DNA of 64,000 nt from Dasyornis broadbenti (GCA_013397935.1 VZRN01001317.1:809643-873642), one strand, 5' to 3'. Shown: positions 23,379 through 38,416, counted from the first letter of the stretch. Notes: generated by a model from the sequence alone, not told the origin. Translations and numbers: made by a program.

Positions 23379-26300
23379 AGAAATGAGCTCCACTTGCTCC
23401 TCTAGTAGTATCTACTGTAAATGCGTTTGTTTTATTATGGGCTCTAATTATCTGCTTTGGTTTCACCAGGTGCATTGGTGATGAGTGAAACAAATGTGTG
23501 ATCATCATGTTCTAATAAGCTGTCAGCAATTTCGCCCTGACTAAAAAGTGCCTGTGTTGCAAAAACAGGCTGTCACTGAACCAGTATCTCCTTTAGCTCT
23601 CAGAAACACAACCAGAAAGTGTTCAAACACAACTGCCCATAGAGAGCACCTTACCCATCTGGTAAGGATGAGCATCACTCTCTTGCCCTACAGCCAGGCA
23701 TTTAAGCAGTTACTGAACTGCAAATAAAATCCATAATGGCTTTTAAAATGTTGCTCCAATTAGTGCTCAATTATCTGCCCTCTTCTGGGAGGTCAGATCT
23801 CGTGTTTATTTAACTCATTCCTCTTGTAAGGCTTTGAATGGCCTGGCAGTCTGAGGTTAGTGGGAATTTTGATTTGGGAAAAAGTGAGAGCTGGAAGTAC
23901 AAGCAGGGACCAGGGGTCCCTGGGAGGCGGTGTCCCTCTATGGCCACAGATCCCCTGAAGGGACTTGGTCTCCTCATCTGCTGAAGCCCTGGCCAGGTCT
24001 GTCAGGTAAGTGGTCCAGCCCTGGCTGCCACATCCAGGCACCACAGGAAGGGTTGGGGAGAGGGAAAACATCCTCTTGCCTTTACATCGTGAGCTGCCTT
24101 TTCTGAGAGCCATGCAGGGGAGCCTCTCCCTCAGGCCAGGTGCTGGCCATGTCCCCTTCCCGAGGGTGTGGGAAGATGGTCCTCATGGTTTGCACTTGTC
24201 CATTTGCTATTGTCACACCTCTGTGATCCTGAGCCAGGCTCTTCCCCTCCTGGCACAACTGGAGATGCTGTGATTCACAGCAAAAGGCAGCAGCTCATCT
24301 GTTGAAGTGTCAGCAGAGCAGCCCATGCCTTGGGGACATTCCCTCTGAAAAACGTATTTGAGTTCACAACAGAAGTGAAGGAGTGGAAATGCTGTATTAA
24401 GCTGCTTGCAACTACCATCAATTCACATTAGATGTAGTCAAGCTATTGACTTAAAACCTCAATTCCCCTCTTATGAAAGAATGAAGCTGGAATTGAAAAA
24501 CGAAAAAGAAATCTGCATTTTCATGAGTCAGTGCCTGTGACTTTTTGGTGCACAGATGAAAATTGAGAGGAATGCAGTGCAATAAACCAGGAGAGGAAAC
24601 AGCCCAGTCATGAAGTTGTCATCAGGAAAACCTCAGGCAAAAGCTGTACAGCCTCTGCAAATCTGCTGTTGCCTCTCTAATGAGAGGCAATGAGGTTCAA
24701 AAAACCCATGAAAAGACATCAAGGTGATGACACGGAATTAAAAATTAGTCTGAAAGACTGAGCTAGCTGAGGAAAGAGACCCTAGTAGCTCCTGCTGACA
24801 GTGTGTGGCCAGGACCCTGCTCTTGGCAGGGAGGCTGCCTGCTCCTTGCCTGGTCTGGGTCTGTTGGGATCCTCAGAGCTCTAAGATGATGAAGTTTCCA
24901 TGGATGTCTGTAACTGAATCCTTATTCCTCTTTCCTCCAGAGTGTGGGTGGGATGTTTTAATAGTTGTGACAGCATCTGGGGTATTAATCTTTGGGAAAT
25001 TATCACCTGTAGCATTTGCAAAGTCCACCAGAGCTACCAATTCATTTCAGCAGATTTTTCCTTTAAAAACCCCTATAGCCTGTGTTTCTGTTTTATGTTA
25101 CAGCTATATTGATGTATCTAAAATATCTGCATAATAACTGCTTTGATTATTCCACATACTGGTTGTAGAACTTTATAGTTGTTTAATATAAAACTAAAAA
25201 AGATTCTAAGAAGACCCCAGTGGAGATGTGTCTCCTAGCAAACTGAGGTGTGACTAAGATTTATTCAAATTGAATAAAGAAATAAAGTCAAGAAAGTAAT
25301 CAAAAGCATATTTAGTGGACTCTCAGATGATTAACCAACATGTTCACAGAGCCAAACCTTAGTATCTGTCTTTTTACTGGTTCGTTAATTTCCCTTAGCA
25401 TGAACTAATTTACAAACCTCTAGCTGACCTTGATATTTGAGAAAAGTGAATTCTGACAATTCCTTTACTTATATCAGGAAAAACTTATTTGTCAGGAAGT
25501 AGTTTGAAATAGGGATTCAAATATTGTTGCTTTTTCGCCCCTTGAACTGGTATTACAGAATAAAAGCATTGCTGACCTCATATAGCACACACTGTACTAC
25601 AAAAATTAAATTGCTGTAAATTACAGGAACATTTAATGCAAGGGATTCAGATGGATTTCTTTTATTTACTTGCAATGACTTGTTAATTCAGAATGACTTC
25701 ATTATGAAACTTCACAGTCAGGCACAGCACTGAGTAAGGACCTCTGAAAGTGCATGAGTAACTTCTGTACAGTTACAAGCAGGCACAGAACTTCTCACAT
25801 GTATTAGTGAAAATGTTGCTTGTACCCTGTGCTTGTAACTTACTGAAGTGGTATAATACTGGTTCTTTTCTTTGGTTGAATGACGCTGCTGTTCAAGGTG
25901 GTCTGTGCTTGTTACAACTAGATCCACTACTTGAGCTTTCTTTTCCCCCACAGTGGTGTAAAAAAACCGCCAGAAATTACGAACTTGAATTAAACCAATT
26001 TAAACCAGCCTTGCTCACCACAGTCTTGACATACATCTTCTGCAAATGCTCAGCAGATGAAGCTTCATGAGAATGAAACCAAGCAAAAATTGTGCTTGAA
26101 TTTATCCCCTGTTCAATTTTGCCCTAGAGCAAATCCTACTTTACAGAAAACAGAATATTGAGTAGCCTTGAGCAATGCTCAGTAACTTTCCTCAAACTTA
26201 GGACTTAATGCGGTAGAACCTCCCTACCCACAAAATTGAGTTTTAAAGTGTTTTGCAAAATTAGGACCTAAATCCTACAGCTGCTCAGGTTTCTGCTCAC

Positions 26301-29300
26301 ATCAGTTCACATCAGACCCGTCTGATCACATTCTTTAAATCATCTTGGATTAGTTATATTACTTTGATAATATAAAATTATCTTCTATTAGTTTCTCATA
26401 AATATAAATTGCATTAAAAAGCCAAACCCTTCATTTCACTTAAGGTTCCTCTCTAATAGCATTACGCTTCCCTATCTCATAATTTACAAAAAATCCAGGC
26501 ACTTATGAACAAGAAAATTAATAATTAAGGACATAATAAATCATATATGCCAACTTAATAAACACATTAAAAACTAGAAAGCACATTTCATCTCAGTGTA
26601 ACAACCTAATTAAAATTTCAAGGGCAGTTTATGGTTGGAGGTGGCATTTTATCTACCTGGATGTCTGAGTTACCCACAGCAGGGCAGCTGCATGGCTCCA
26701 TCCAGCCTGGAGATTGGGGGGCTTTTCTCCCCTTGCTTCAAGGGGCTGCTGAGAAAATGCAGGTGATGTGCAAGGACTGAGAGAGGAGAGTGGGGCTTGA
26801 TCCCTTTTCTGGTGATAGGATCTCCCCCAAGGCCCTGTGGCAGTGTCCTCACCAGCCATAGCCCCAAGCTGGCTGCGGGCGAGTCTTGGAGTGGATTTGA
26901 GCACAGAGGGCCAAGCAAGGACAGAGCAGAGCAGGCTGGTTTAGGGCACAGGGCTTGTTTTCCCTTTCAGGGAGACACAGCAGCTTCCCAAGCAGTGTGA
27001 GATAAAAGGCAGCCTGGCAAGCCTACAAAGGGTCTGGGACATCGTGGAAAGGAGAAGGAATATTGCTTTAGAAAGGCTACCAGAAATTGTTTTGAATGCA
27101 CTGCAGTCCTTGATAAAGCTCATTGCTATTTTTGGACAAAAAATATGTTTCAGACCCTTAGAAGCAAAAACAGTGGCTAAAGAAACTCCTTTTTTAATTT
27201 GAGCTATTCATAGAACTGAAAAAATATATAAACCTATCCAGACAAAGCTTTAAGAAATATCCTTGACTAACACTTTTTAGGTTTAGCTGAGTTACCCCTT
27301 AATTAAGTCAGATGACTGTTCATTCCCTGAGAGCCCTGAAGCAGGAATACACAGAAGACCCCTCTGTTTTGTACATGCAGTGTGAGTTACAGGATTGCAA
27401 CAACACGCTCATCCCATGGGCAAACAAAAACTCCACCACACTCTGTGACACCAGTTCTGCTGCAACGAACTGCAAGGTCCCTCTCACTTACCTGGAAGAG
27501 ATTTGCACTTTAACAAGGTACTCAGGGTAGAAAGAGGCTCTCTCAGACCAGTTTTGAATCCCTGACTGGGATTCATCCTTACCAGTGAGCACCCATGGAC
27601 ACTGTCAGAGGCAGCTGCCATAAATATGGGTAAAAATAAGCTGGTTTTTCTTTCTCTCTGAGCCTAAAGCTTAGCTTCTATTGGTCACTGTGGGATCTGG
27701 CTCTGGAAGGTACAGCCAATATCTCTATGCCAGGCTAATGTCCTGCAAGAAGGAAGAGAACAAAAGCTGAAGGAAACCTCTACTGACTCCAAAAGTTAGG
27801 TGCATGCAATAGACTTCTTTGTCACTGCCATAATAAATTACAGACTACATTCTCCTTGCCCTGATGAAAAGGATTTCTTTTTTAATTTATTACTTTTGGA
27901 CAGTTTCATTTTGCTGTAACAAATCATTCTAAGGCAGGCATGGTAAGGAGAATCTGCTGGGTAATTTCTGCCTTTCACAGGACTGTTTGGGACAGATTTG
28001 AACAGGGGTTTCCAGTTTAGCATGATCAAGCATTCAGACCAAATTTAAAGATTAATCACTTTGATATCACACTGAAGCCTTTTGAAGAAAGCTTGCTAAA
28101 AAGATTGACTGATGTGATCACACCTAGGCAGCAGCACCATGTTCCCATTTAGCAGTACAGGTACAGTTCCAGTAGACACAAGAAGGGATAGAAAATTAAA
28201 TGTATGGGATAAATCTTGCTTTGCTACCTCAGTTCTCACCATGACAACCCTCCTTGTTGCCACCGCAAGCCCTCTTTGAAAAGGAACCTGGACTATTCAT
28301 GTGTGCTGGGGTGTGCTCCCCATTTCAGAAACATTATTTTGGAAAACCCAACCAAAAAAACCCAGAGAAAGCCAGATGGGAACCCTGACTGCCCAGGACA
28401 GCCTTCCTCAACAGAATCTCCTCTTACACATTCATCTCTCATAAGCCCTTTTCATAAGCAGATGGAAAATGAGAAAGATAGCCAAGTGCAGCTTTGACAG
28501 CACAAGAGCTCATTAGAAATGATGGGGAGTTTACAAAGAAAACCACCTTATTAAAAAGAAAGGACAAGTCCTTTTGGGAGCCTGGCATTGCTCCTAATTC
28601 ATCAGCACATTTCCTCTTTCTAAAGCAAAGCTACCCCAGCACTCCTCGGTGAGACACAGCGAGCAGCAATGGCAAAAGTCTGCTGGATTCATTGCCTGAA
28701 GGTGGGAAATGAGTCCCTCAGCCTGAGGCTGGCACTGCATGGGCGATAGCTGAATGAATCCCTGGGTAAACTGCAGCCTGACCTAGAAAACAGCTGCTCA
28801 AGGGACCATGACAGCAGCAAATAGGTGGCAGGAGGGATGGAAAGGCCACCGCGTCCTGTCATCGCTGTGCATGGTTGGAGTAGCACTGAGTCCAACCCCT
28901 CACTCAGTGCTACAGCCCCAGCAGCAGGAATGGGAACATAAATAACAGCATGGCAGACTGGAGGAAAAGTGCATAAACTGTTTGATACTTCCCTACAGAC
29001 AGGCTATGACCAGCTTGGATTACTAACATCATCTCCAGAACGTCTTTGAAATGAGTCAAAGCAACCTTTCATGGTTTCTGAGCAGGGTGAGAAAGAGGAA
29101 GCTTCCTCAGCACCCAAGGCAAAGCCTGTCTATGCCTGGCTGCTGATCCCCATCTCCTGCTATCCCTTTATGCCTGGGATGCCCACACTGCTGATGGCAA
29201 TCCTCAGACTTTCCAAAACGAGACCCAACCAAGCACGTTTCCACTGCCTGGCCACCAGCGAGGCCTTGCTCTTCAGCCCTCACTGAGCCAAAATCCAACA

Positions 29301-29399
29301 ATCCTGCCAAGTAATTTCTCGCTTCCCAGAAATTTCAAAGCACTTTAATTAAATTCTGAAGAAAAAATTGCCATGGAAATCCCTTCTGGTACCCTTGAA
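23379..29399. other. Noncoding DNA, no supported gene
   Basis: AT-rich sequence with moderate GC patches near 26650-27000 and 28650-28900. No repeat family or RNA gene was recognised. The frame at 27312-27530 (plus) is Cys-containing but has no acceptor or donor of good quality. Confidence 0.5.
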
Positions 29400-29950
29400 C
29401 AGAATCAGTTTTGAAAGGCTGCTATTTTATGTCCTCGTTTGCCTGCATTTTGCTAACCCGAGCTGGACACCCACATTCCATATCTGCTCCCAGTCAAGGT
29501 CATGCAGCAAAGTTTAGCAGGGCTCTTGATTACTGCCACTGCTGTAACACTTCAACCATTTCATCAGCTGCTTTTCAATAACTTTTATATCTTCCCCATA
29601 AGTCGACGCTGGGTTTTATTATTTATTTCTAGTCTCATAAGCTGCTGCAGGTTAAATACCTTCCCCTCGGAATCAGGCTGTAGATCACACAGCAGAGTTA
29701 CCAGCAGTTATCAGATAATGCACTTGATCAGCCGAACGCTGCTCTAACATATGCTTTCCGACAGATTAGCCACCATAAATTTTAATCACGCGGAATTACA
29801 ATCGTGCCAAGTTGGCCTTGAGCTGTGGCTGCACCCTGGGAAGGGACGTCTTAAAGCAGTGTTTGAACGATGTACACGTTTCAGGAGGGCCTTTTGGGAA
29901 CAGGGGAATTACAGCCTCTACCTAAACTCAAAGCTGTAATTTCCCAGGGA
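29400..29950. promoter_or_regulatory. Candidate conserved noncoding element
   Basis: A non-repetitive stretch retains an unusual number of CpGs for a CpG-poor neighbourhood (GTCGACG at about 29603, CCGAACG, CACGCGG, GACGTC). It is interspersed with ATTA/TAAT cores (ATTTTAATCACG, GGAATTACA). Retained CpGs and site-dense sequence outside repeats are typical of conserved developmental enhancers in vertebrates. This is inferred from appearance only. Confidence 0.35.
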
Positions 29951-32900
29951 GGAAGGGGAGGAGCAGGGAGAGGGTTAGCCATGTAAAATGCAGATGAAAA
30001 GCATGTGATGCAAGCAAGCTCAGCGCAAAGTCCTGTGGTGCCCAATTACACACACCAGCAAAGGGACTGAGAGTTTAGTCCCATCCAGCCACAAGATTCA
30101 AACCTGTTCCAAAACTACTTTACAGCTTTGAATCAAACAAAGCAGCTCCATTTCATTCAGACCTTGCCTCAACCATTGCAGTAATTTAACAAGTTGGGTT
30201 TTTCCAAAAATAACATTTCAATTAAACTGTATTTGGGGTCATTCCAGGGGCTTCTGTTGGGTGTTGCTCAGGTGAGGAATCTCTGTCAAAACCAGAACAA
30301 CATTGATCCTTTAAGCCCCAGAACCCAACAGCTGGGTCCCTGCTCAGGTACCAGGACCTGACCTTTCCACAGGAGCACAGCCAACAGGATCCGGAGAAGA
30401 TCCGTAGGTGTAGGCTGTGCAAATATTTCCAGCCCCTGTGCAGCTGCCAGAAGCAGCATTACTCACCCTCTGGTTAAATTACAATATTGTTTTACCTCAC
30501 AGTACTGTTTGAGAGCTCACATGGACCTTTGGCAGATGGCCACTTTGCAGTCCTTCAGTGTCCTAAACATGAAATCTGTCTGTTTGCTCTTGCTTCAGAC
30601 ATAATCTCAGCAGTTCTAATCTCTGTTCCTCTCTCTAACATTTACATACACTCGCTTTCAAAAAGCATCGGTGCTCAGTCTCAGGACATTATATTCAGAG
30701 CTTTCAACTCAGGAAGAACTGTAACTTCAAGAATATAGAGACCAGTAAACCTGTAAGGAGCCTATATCACATTATTAACTGCTACATAAACTTTACATTG
30801 CTCTCAGGTTAACTGAAAGCATCCTAAAACCTGGTGTCCTTTGCGAAGTTTGCTCTGTCATTTACTAACAGTGCTACAGCCAACTGGATTATTGGGCCTT
30901 TCCCAGCACTCTGCCAGGGAAAAGCTCCTGGCAAGGGAAAGCAAAGCAATGGGATGCTGGTAGCATGGCAGGGGACATCCAGGAGCAGTGCTGGGACGAG
31001 CGGGTTCCCAACACTCCTCCTGGGACATCTTGAGCTCAGCGCTCAGATCAAAAGGTTGACCTTCCAGACATCCTTTGAGCTGCAGAGAGGCAAGTTCCCA
31101 GACTTGAGAGTAACTGTAGGTGAGTCATTAGTCAAGCCCATGAAATATCAGAATGCCCCAAGTCTTCTTCAACAACAAAGGGCAAAAGTAAGCCCATTTC
31201 TGCAGAACAGTTGTGAGTGATTTGTATCTCACTTCTCTCTGCATGTACTTAGTCCAAGGGAAAGATTCCCTGTGTGGCAATCCTACCACAGTATTTCTTG
31301 GTTTAGGATGTATAACAAATTCCTAGTGCAGATGGGGCTTAACAAAGATTCAAGGAGTCACAAGATAAACATGCTCATAAGGCTGGCTAGGGCAGAGAGA
31401 GGGGCAGATCTCCATGGGAGGCTGTGCTTGTGTCCTGTGACAGCCAGAGAAGAGGGCTCACCAGGAAGGGCTCTGGCCTGGTGCTGTGATGCTGCCCATG
31501 GTTGTGCCTATGTAGGCACTGCCAGGACTCCAGCTGTGCCATGGGGATCCTGGACCAAACACAATGCAGTTCCCTAAAGGTTAAGCAGTTTATGTGACCT
31601 CTTGCTGGGGTGGAAGTCCAATTTCAGAGAGTATGTTCTGGGTTTGTTGAAGCATTCCCTGCAATGTAGTAGAGATGTGCATCTCTTCTGCTGGCACCCT
31701 GCAGATGCTGTATAACCTGCTGAGCAGTGACTGCTTATAAACACACTCTGTCAGTCACAGACCGATGGACCCTCCTGCATTACTGGTAAGAGGGTGCTGT
31801 GGCAGGCTGCTTGCTTTTTGCAGGATTTCAGTTTTGGTGAGTATCAGACACCAAACCAAGGTGGCTCCAACCCTGCAACCACACCAGGACCAACTACTAG
31901 CTGCATAGGTGGATTTACAGTAAATACAAAAATGTGGCCCCATACAGATGACATGCTACTTTCCATATTTAACTTTTATTAGGAAAACAGGATGAGGTAA
32001 AACAAGGGCTTCCCAGATGTAAACCTGTGGCTTTCCTCATCCTGGCCCTTTCTTTTGATTCCTGCCATGGCCCTGCCTCTGTCAGCTCCTGATGTGGCTC
32101 ATTCTCAGACTCTCCCTTTCCCCACGGCTCACCCACACTCTGCCCATCACTCACCTGGTATCAGTCTCCATCCCACAAGGCTTAAATCATTAATAAAGTC
32201 AAATTCTCCTAAGAGTCTGACTGCAAGTGATGAGCAGAGAGGTCCTGGGAAGTGGCAGTGCTTGTACGTTGTATAAAGCAGACCCAAACCAGATGAAGAG
32301 TTAAATTCAGACCTTCTGTGCCCCACAGGCACCACAGGGTTACCAGCCAGAATGGGACAGTGTCACTTTGTCTCCTGCTCTTCCCTCCACCATTCAGTTT
32401 GAAGGAAAAGCATTTTCTAAGAGAAAGAGTATGGAGATGTTGATTTAGCAGAACTCCTGTGCTCCAGCAGGGAGCGTATACATGCACCCCCTTTTCAGGG
32501 AGTTTTACCAGGGCTGAGTGGAAAAGAGTTTTCCAGTCATATTGCATTTGAGACTTTGAAAATGTTCCATATTCCAGCACCAAAGACAATCAAAAACTTC
32601 TGTGAACTGAAATGTCAAGAATCCTCTTGCAGCCTGGGACTGATTCATTCAAACTGGAGCCCTAAAAAATTATTGAACATTTTGACTTTGACCTTGAAAG
32701 TAATCTTTCTCTTACTTCAAAAGTCAAAACATTATTATTTCCATTATTTCAAAACAACTCTTTTTAATTTAAAGAGCTGCCATTTTCCCCACACACTGTC
32801 CCAACATTTGAATGATAAAGAAATTTAGGAAATGCCAATAATCTAAATAGCTGACAAGCTTTATTTTTAGTTTGCAGAGATTAAACATCCTTCACATTAA

Positions 32901-35900
32901 TAAATGTTCTATGTTTTACTTCAGTTCATACATTTTCCTCCCTTAGTGAATAACAGACCTCTCAGAAATCAACACAGCTTGTTAGGAAAAAGACAAAATG
33001 CCTATTAAATTATCAAGTGCATTTCTCATCAGAGTGCAGCCATCATTCTCTGCAAAGAAGCACTATAGCTTAATTGACTTTCTAGAAAAAGCAGTGTTTA
33101 GGCAGATGGTACTGAGAATCATCTGAATGTTACTCTTTAAATTGCCTTGGTTAAGAGATGGGGACATGTGGGAAACAGGGGAAGGCAAGAGTGGGAGCTG
33201 TGGCTTGGGACACGCATACCCCTCCGGACACTGTGGGAGGCATTGGCACCACACCTGGCTGGCCCTGGCAAAGCCCTCTAAAAGCAGCTGGCTGGAGGTC
33301 ACTTATTTGGTCAGCGAGTGTCACAGAGGCTTTGTGCCTGGGCTCAGTGCCCACAGTGTGGCACACAGCTGGGAAAGAGCAGGGACCGCTGGGTGTGAGA
33401 CAGGGGCAGACAGGTCTTTGCTTTAAAATGGTTAGTCAACCTTTTCAGGAAAAGAAAAAAAAAATCCTGGAAAAAATTATCTTTCCATTCAGCTATGATA
33501 TAAAAATATCTATGAAAATACATTCCTAAGAGACCAAGGTGGTATGGACCTGGCAAGCTGTAACTGAGCCAGATGAGTATCCCTGAGCAATCACATGTCC
33601 AGCTCGGAGCAGGGCACTCAGAAGTTTGGATATTAGTGCAGGGACAAAGTGTCCCCTTGAGGAGCCTGTGTGTCCCTCCATGCAGAATATGGAGGGACAC
33701 TTGCAGAAATAGACTGAAGCATTTCCCAACAAAGGACAACCTCTTTACTGCTTGTTCATCTGAAAACTGAAGATGCCGCAGAGGTAAATTAAGCTTCAAG
33801 GCAGTAGAGTTAAAATAGAAATCCTATTACTGAACTTTCCAATGCCCATTCCTAAAGTGAATATCAATACTCTGCTCATTAACAGGCTTTTGTGGAAGCA
33901 AAGCCCCTTTACTTCAATTCTTCTAAATTTCATTCTCGTTATTTTGGTTCTGCATTCAAATTGTATATTAAGTAGAAATAAAAATAAATCCTGAACAGTT
34001 TTAGGCTTGTGACCTTAGGAGAAGTGCTGATATTGGTGATCATCTCCAGAACCTTTTTCTATCATTAAAAAAATGGAAAATGTTCCTTCAAGTTACAAAT
34101 CTATTAAGAAGCTTTTCAGAACAGGAAAGATCCCTACCTATAAATTATTTAGACTTACTCTTGCTGAGAAATTGAGCAGTAGAATCAATGGTAAGCACAG
34201 AGGAACAAGAATATTTTAGGATCACGGGCCATCCTGCCCTTTTCCTGCCATGTTTCACTGCTGAAGCTGTCAGAAGGGCCTGTCAAACAGCTAAGCACAT
34301 TGCTTAGGACTGTCTCCCTGCAAAGCAAAGAGGAAATCCTGTAAATGGGATTTTAAGAGCAGTTGGTGTCAGACTGCAGCTGCTGAAACATTTTTCTGGC
34401 AACGTGACAGCTTCAGTGAGCGTCAGGAGATGCACCCAGCCAGCACAGGAGCTTAAGCTGGGAGCTGTAATGGAGGCCTGGCTACTGGGACAAGACAACC
34501 AGTTGCTCGTCTGGTTGCCAAACCACCCAAGGGCTTTTATGATGTGCCAAACAAAGCTTTTAGAGCTGCCCAGGGAGAAAAATAGAAAGGAACCTGGAAA
34601 TTACTTCAAAAATCTTTCTTCCCAATGCAATCCACAGCAGCTCTGGCTACTCTAAAACAAGTCTGCTCAGATAAAAGCCACGTGTGCCTTTGCAGTACAA
34701 AAGCTCAGCCTACCTGGTATGCAAGGTAAGGGCCCAGGCCCAGACTTTCTTCAGGATGGAGGCACCATAAATGTTAATATCTGGGGAAAGCCAGGGCACT
34801 GTAGCCAGGTCTTGTGGGTGGATGCCAAGGTGGAGGAACAGCAGGAGCAATGCAAGGCTGCCCTTGCTGGTGCAGCAACCAGCTGGGTTCCACTGGGCTG
34901 TGCTGGGATGGAGTGAGCAGGACTGGGGCCACACACCCTGCCCTGCAGGTGGAGCATGCAGGGGAAGGGGAACACTTTGGGGAAGCTATGCAGAAGCTGC
35001 CACCATTCAAAAAGCCTCCCTTCCTCTGTAAATCTGGGCTGTGGTGGAACACCAGAGGTGTTAAAGACTAGCACAGAAGGTTTGTGACACCTCCCTCTTA
35101 ACCTAGCTTTGCCCTGTCTACTGGGGATGCTTGCAGGGTGCCCATCCATGTCAGTGAACATGGGCTCTCAGATGGAGACTGCAAGGACCTGGCGTCCAGG
35201 CTGCTTTCCTCATCTCAACCCCCAGCAGGTAACACTTGCCAAACAGGGCTTTCCTCGAATAGGAGCTCTCCCCATCTGTGACAGCAGTAACAAAACACAG
35301 GAGAAGCACCATCTGTTCATCTAAATGGGTACCAGCGGTATCAATCCTCACCACAGCAGTTACAGCCTTTAATAAATACATAGAACTCATTTTTTATGAA
35401 TATGGGGAATTGGCCTAACCACAGAATTGCTATTCCAGCAGGATTTATTGCTATTTCTATTGTACCAACACCCTGCCTTTGTAACAAGCATCCCAGGCTG
35501 GTACAACAGTGTTGAGTCCTGTAACAAATCCTTGGTGCTCAGATGCCCATTCCTTGCTCTGTGCCCAGGGCAAGTGGGAGTGTGAGATGTGGTGGAGGTG
35601 CTCCTGCTCTGAGCATCACCAGCAGCAGCCTGGAGAGGAGAGAGTTCTCTCCAGGAACCCTTCCCCTATGGCTTTACAAGCACAGGCTGGGTCTCACAGA
35701 CACCTTGTGTATCCTTGGCCCTGCATGAATAGCCTTCTCCAGCACTGCCTTCTTTCTGTGATCCCAGCACTCCCATTGCAGAGAATCTGGATTGTCCTGT
35801 AGTTTTACAAATGTCACAAATGCCATATGGACTGTAGCTATTTTGTGGTGGAGGAAAATACAGTCCCATCCTAAGCTGACAGGGATGCTCTCAGCATTCA

Positions 35901-38035
35901 GCCTCACTGGCCATCTGGTAAGAAGAGCAGAGCCTGTCCTGTGGCCTTGCTGTTCTCTGGAGTTTATACTCACTGCTTTTGGACTCCTGGAGTTGGCTGG
36001 AAGACAAGCATTGCTTTAATGGAACTTTCCCTGGCAACAGTGATTTGCCCTAAGCAGGGATGTGGGATTAATAACCTTGCATTGCTTCCTGAGTCTTGTC
36101 TAGAAACTACACTGGAGGCGGACTTGGGTGGTATGCAGAACATCAGGCAGGTTCAGCGTCACCTCCAAGCACTCCATGGTTTGGAGCACATGTGGAGCAT
36201 TACTGAAAGGAAATTTGGGTACCAGCACCCAAAGCCAGGAGCCATGGGACCAGCTGTGCCTTCAGATACTTCTGTTTTCCTTGCTTTGCTAACAGATGGT
36301 ACCTCAGGCTCTTGAAATAAATAACATTTTGTTGCCTAAGCTACAAATGCTGGCATGAGCTTTCAGATAAAAAGAAAATACCCATGTATTGGGCTGTGTT
36401 ATGAGTATGCTTTTAAAGATGCTGGAAATTACCAGGGAAAGGGAGAGCTCTAAGTGCTACCATTCCATTGACAGTAGCAGGGATTGCTGAATGGGGCTCT
36501 CTCATCTGACAAATGCTGAGCAGGGTTCCAGGAGCACACGGGGCTGTACCAACCAGTCTGCTCACTAATGACAGACACACCAGATCAGTGTGTGGGCACT
36601 GCCTCATCGCTGTTTTAGTCAATAAACCCCACTGGGTGAAACTACCAGCGTGTTTATTACAAATAATATTTGACAGGATGAAATTAGCACATAGATGCTC
36701 TTATGTTGGTTAATGAGGTCTGAAATCTAATCCTATAAATCATCAGCAACAGCCAGCTGGTGATAGACAGATGAAAAGTAGAGAGGGTGGTTATAACACA
36801 TGCACATCACTGCAGTGACAAGGGTTTAAAACAGCAGCATACCTTTATGCAGGACAGCCCTGATTAGGAAACAATCAAGTGTGTACCCTGGTTGCAGAGT
36901 TTCCCTTTCAAGCAGACATCATGCTGGGGAGCTGGAGTGCAGTTCAGGGCTGCTGAAGTGATCAAGCCTTCCAATACACCCAGTTGCACCCTTCAGTCAC
37001 ACTGTTGGGTGAGAAGACCTGATTATATTGTCCCTCCAACAAAGAAGAAGTTGCATATGCTATGACAGAACGGGCTACATCTGAGTTTACAGATTAGATG
37101 GAAAGACAAGAGTCTGTGTTCTTTCCAACCCTGGCTGGTACCAGTGAAAATAAAGGTAAATCATGGCCAGTCAGAAACTGTTGAATATTTATAAGAAATG
37201 CATGCCCTAATTTGCAGTATTCAGCATCCAATAGAATCCCTCATCCTCATGATTTAGGGAGCAGTCAGGCTTTCTAAATGTACGTCTATTCTTATTCAAG
37301 GTCTATAGTAAATACAACAGGAGCAAGTAAATTACTTTATTACCGCAATTTACATTTACTGTCCAGTATTTTTTATTTAGGAAGTAAATCTACTTGAAAG
37401 GCCCCCACAGGTAGCAGGAGAACAGGAGGCAAGAGTATGTGTGAGGCATCACAACCAGTCCCCACCTCCCATGCACAGCTGAATCACAGCTGCAAGCACA
37501 TCTCTGTACACAATTCTCTTCATAGCTGGGCTTGTTTATGGGCACACACATCTCCTGCTTTAGTGCCCAATTCACAATATATTCAGCATTGGGAACAAAT
37601 TCCAGGACTCTGCTTATTTATTTATGACCTCCAGTTATCACCTGGGGTTGTATCTGACAGGTCTGGACAGCCCCTTCCCACCTGCCCCTCCTAGCAAGCA
37701 TTGCAATCTTTGCATAGAGGGTAAATAAGCACCTCCTAACCTGTTCTATGACTTATACAAGTACTTTCCAGAAAAGCAGAATATTCTTCCCTGTAGGCTG
37801 AGTTCTGGGAGAGAAGTATATTGTAAACATTTAATATATGACTAAATACTGTGCAAAAATTATAGCCCTAAATCTTTACTCACTGCTGCTTGCCCTGTGC
37901 TTTAAATTATGCTATGATGGGGTTATAAAATATCCACACATATTTAAGCTTTCTTCTATTTTGTAACCTACTACAATCTGCTGTATCAGTGTTTAATAGC
38001 ACCCTACAACAGTGTAAGATGGAGAGTTGCTGTGG
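29951..38035. other. Noncoding DNA, no supported gene
   Basis: Many short opposing open frames, none with splice sites or domains that would support a gene. No transposon was confidently recognised. Confidence 0.5.
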
Positions 38036-38416
38036 AGAGGGAGCTGGAGGTGTTTATCCTGAAGAAAAGGAGGCCTGGGGGGACCTTTCTGCTCTCCACA
38101 ACCACCCAAAAGGATGGTGTAACAATGCGGAGCTTGGTCTCCTCTCTCAACTAGCAAGCAGTAGGACAAGAGGAAATGGCCTCAAGTTGTGTCAGGGAAG
38201 GTTTGGATTGGACATTAGGAAGAAATTCTTCACAGAAAGGGTTATCAAGCATTGGAACAGGCTCTGCTGGGCAGCGGTGGAGTCACCATCCCTGGAGGGG
38301 TTTAAAACACATGTGGATGTTGTGCTTGGGGACATGGTTTAGTCGTGGCCATGGCAGGGCTTGGTTAATGTTTGGACTTGATGATCTTTTCCAGTCGAAA
38401 CGAGTCAATGAGTTTT
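38036..38416 (+). mobile_element. CR1 LINE 3' end fragment
   Basis: Matches the CR1 ORF2 C-terminus and tail: 'GGTGTTTATCCTGAAGAAAAGG', 'CTCTCCACAACCACCCAAAAGG', 'GACAAGAGGAAATGGCCTCAAG', 'GGTGGAGTCACCATCCCTGGAG', 'GGACATGGTTTAGTCGTGGCC'. The terminal octamers are degraded (ACGAGTCAATGAG), so its exact 3' limit is uncertain. Confidence 0.93.

Noticed and set aside
27312..27530. 72-codon Cys-containing frame that reads somewhat like protein
   Set aside because: The preceding acceptor lacks a real pyrimidine tract and no good donor follows.
33344..33799. 151-codon minus-strand frame
   Set aside because: No domain, and contains low-complexity Phe/Lys runs from an A-rich stretch. Opposing frames of similar size occur here.
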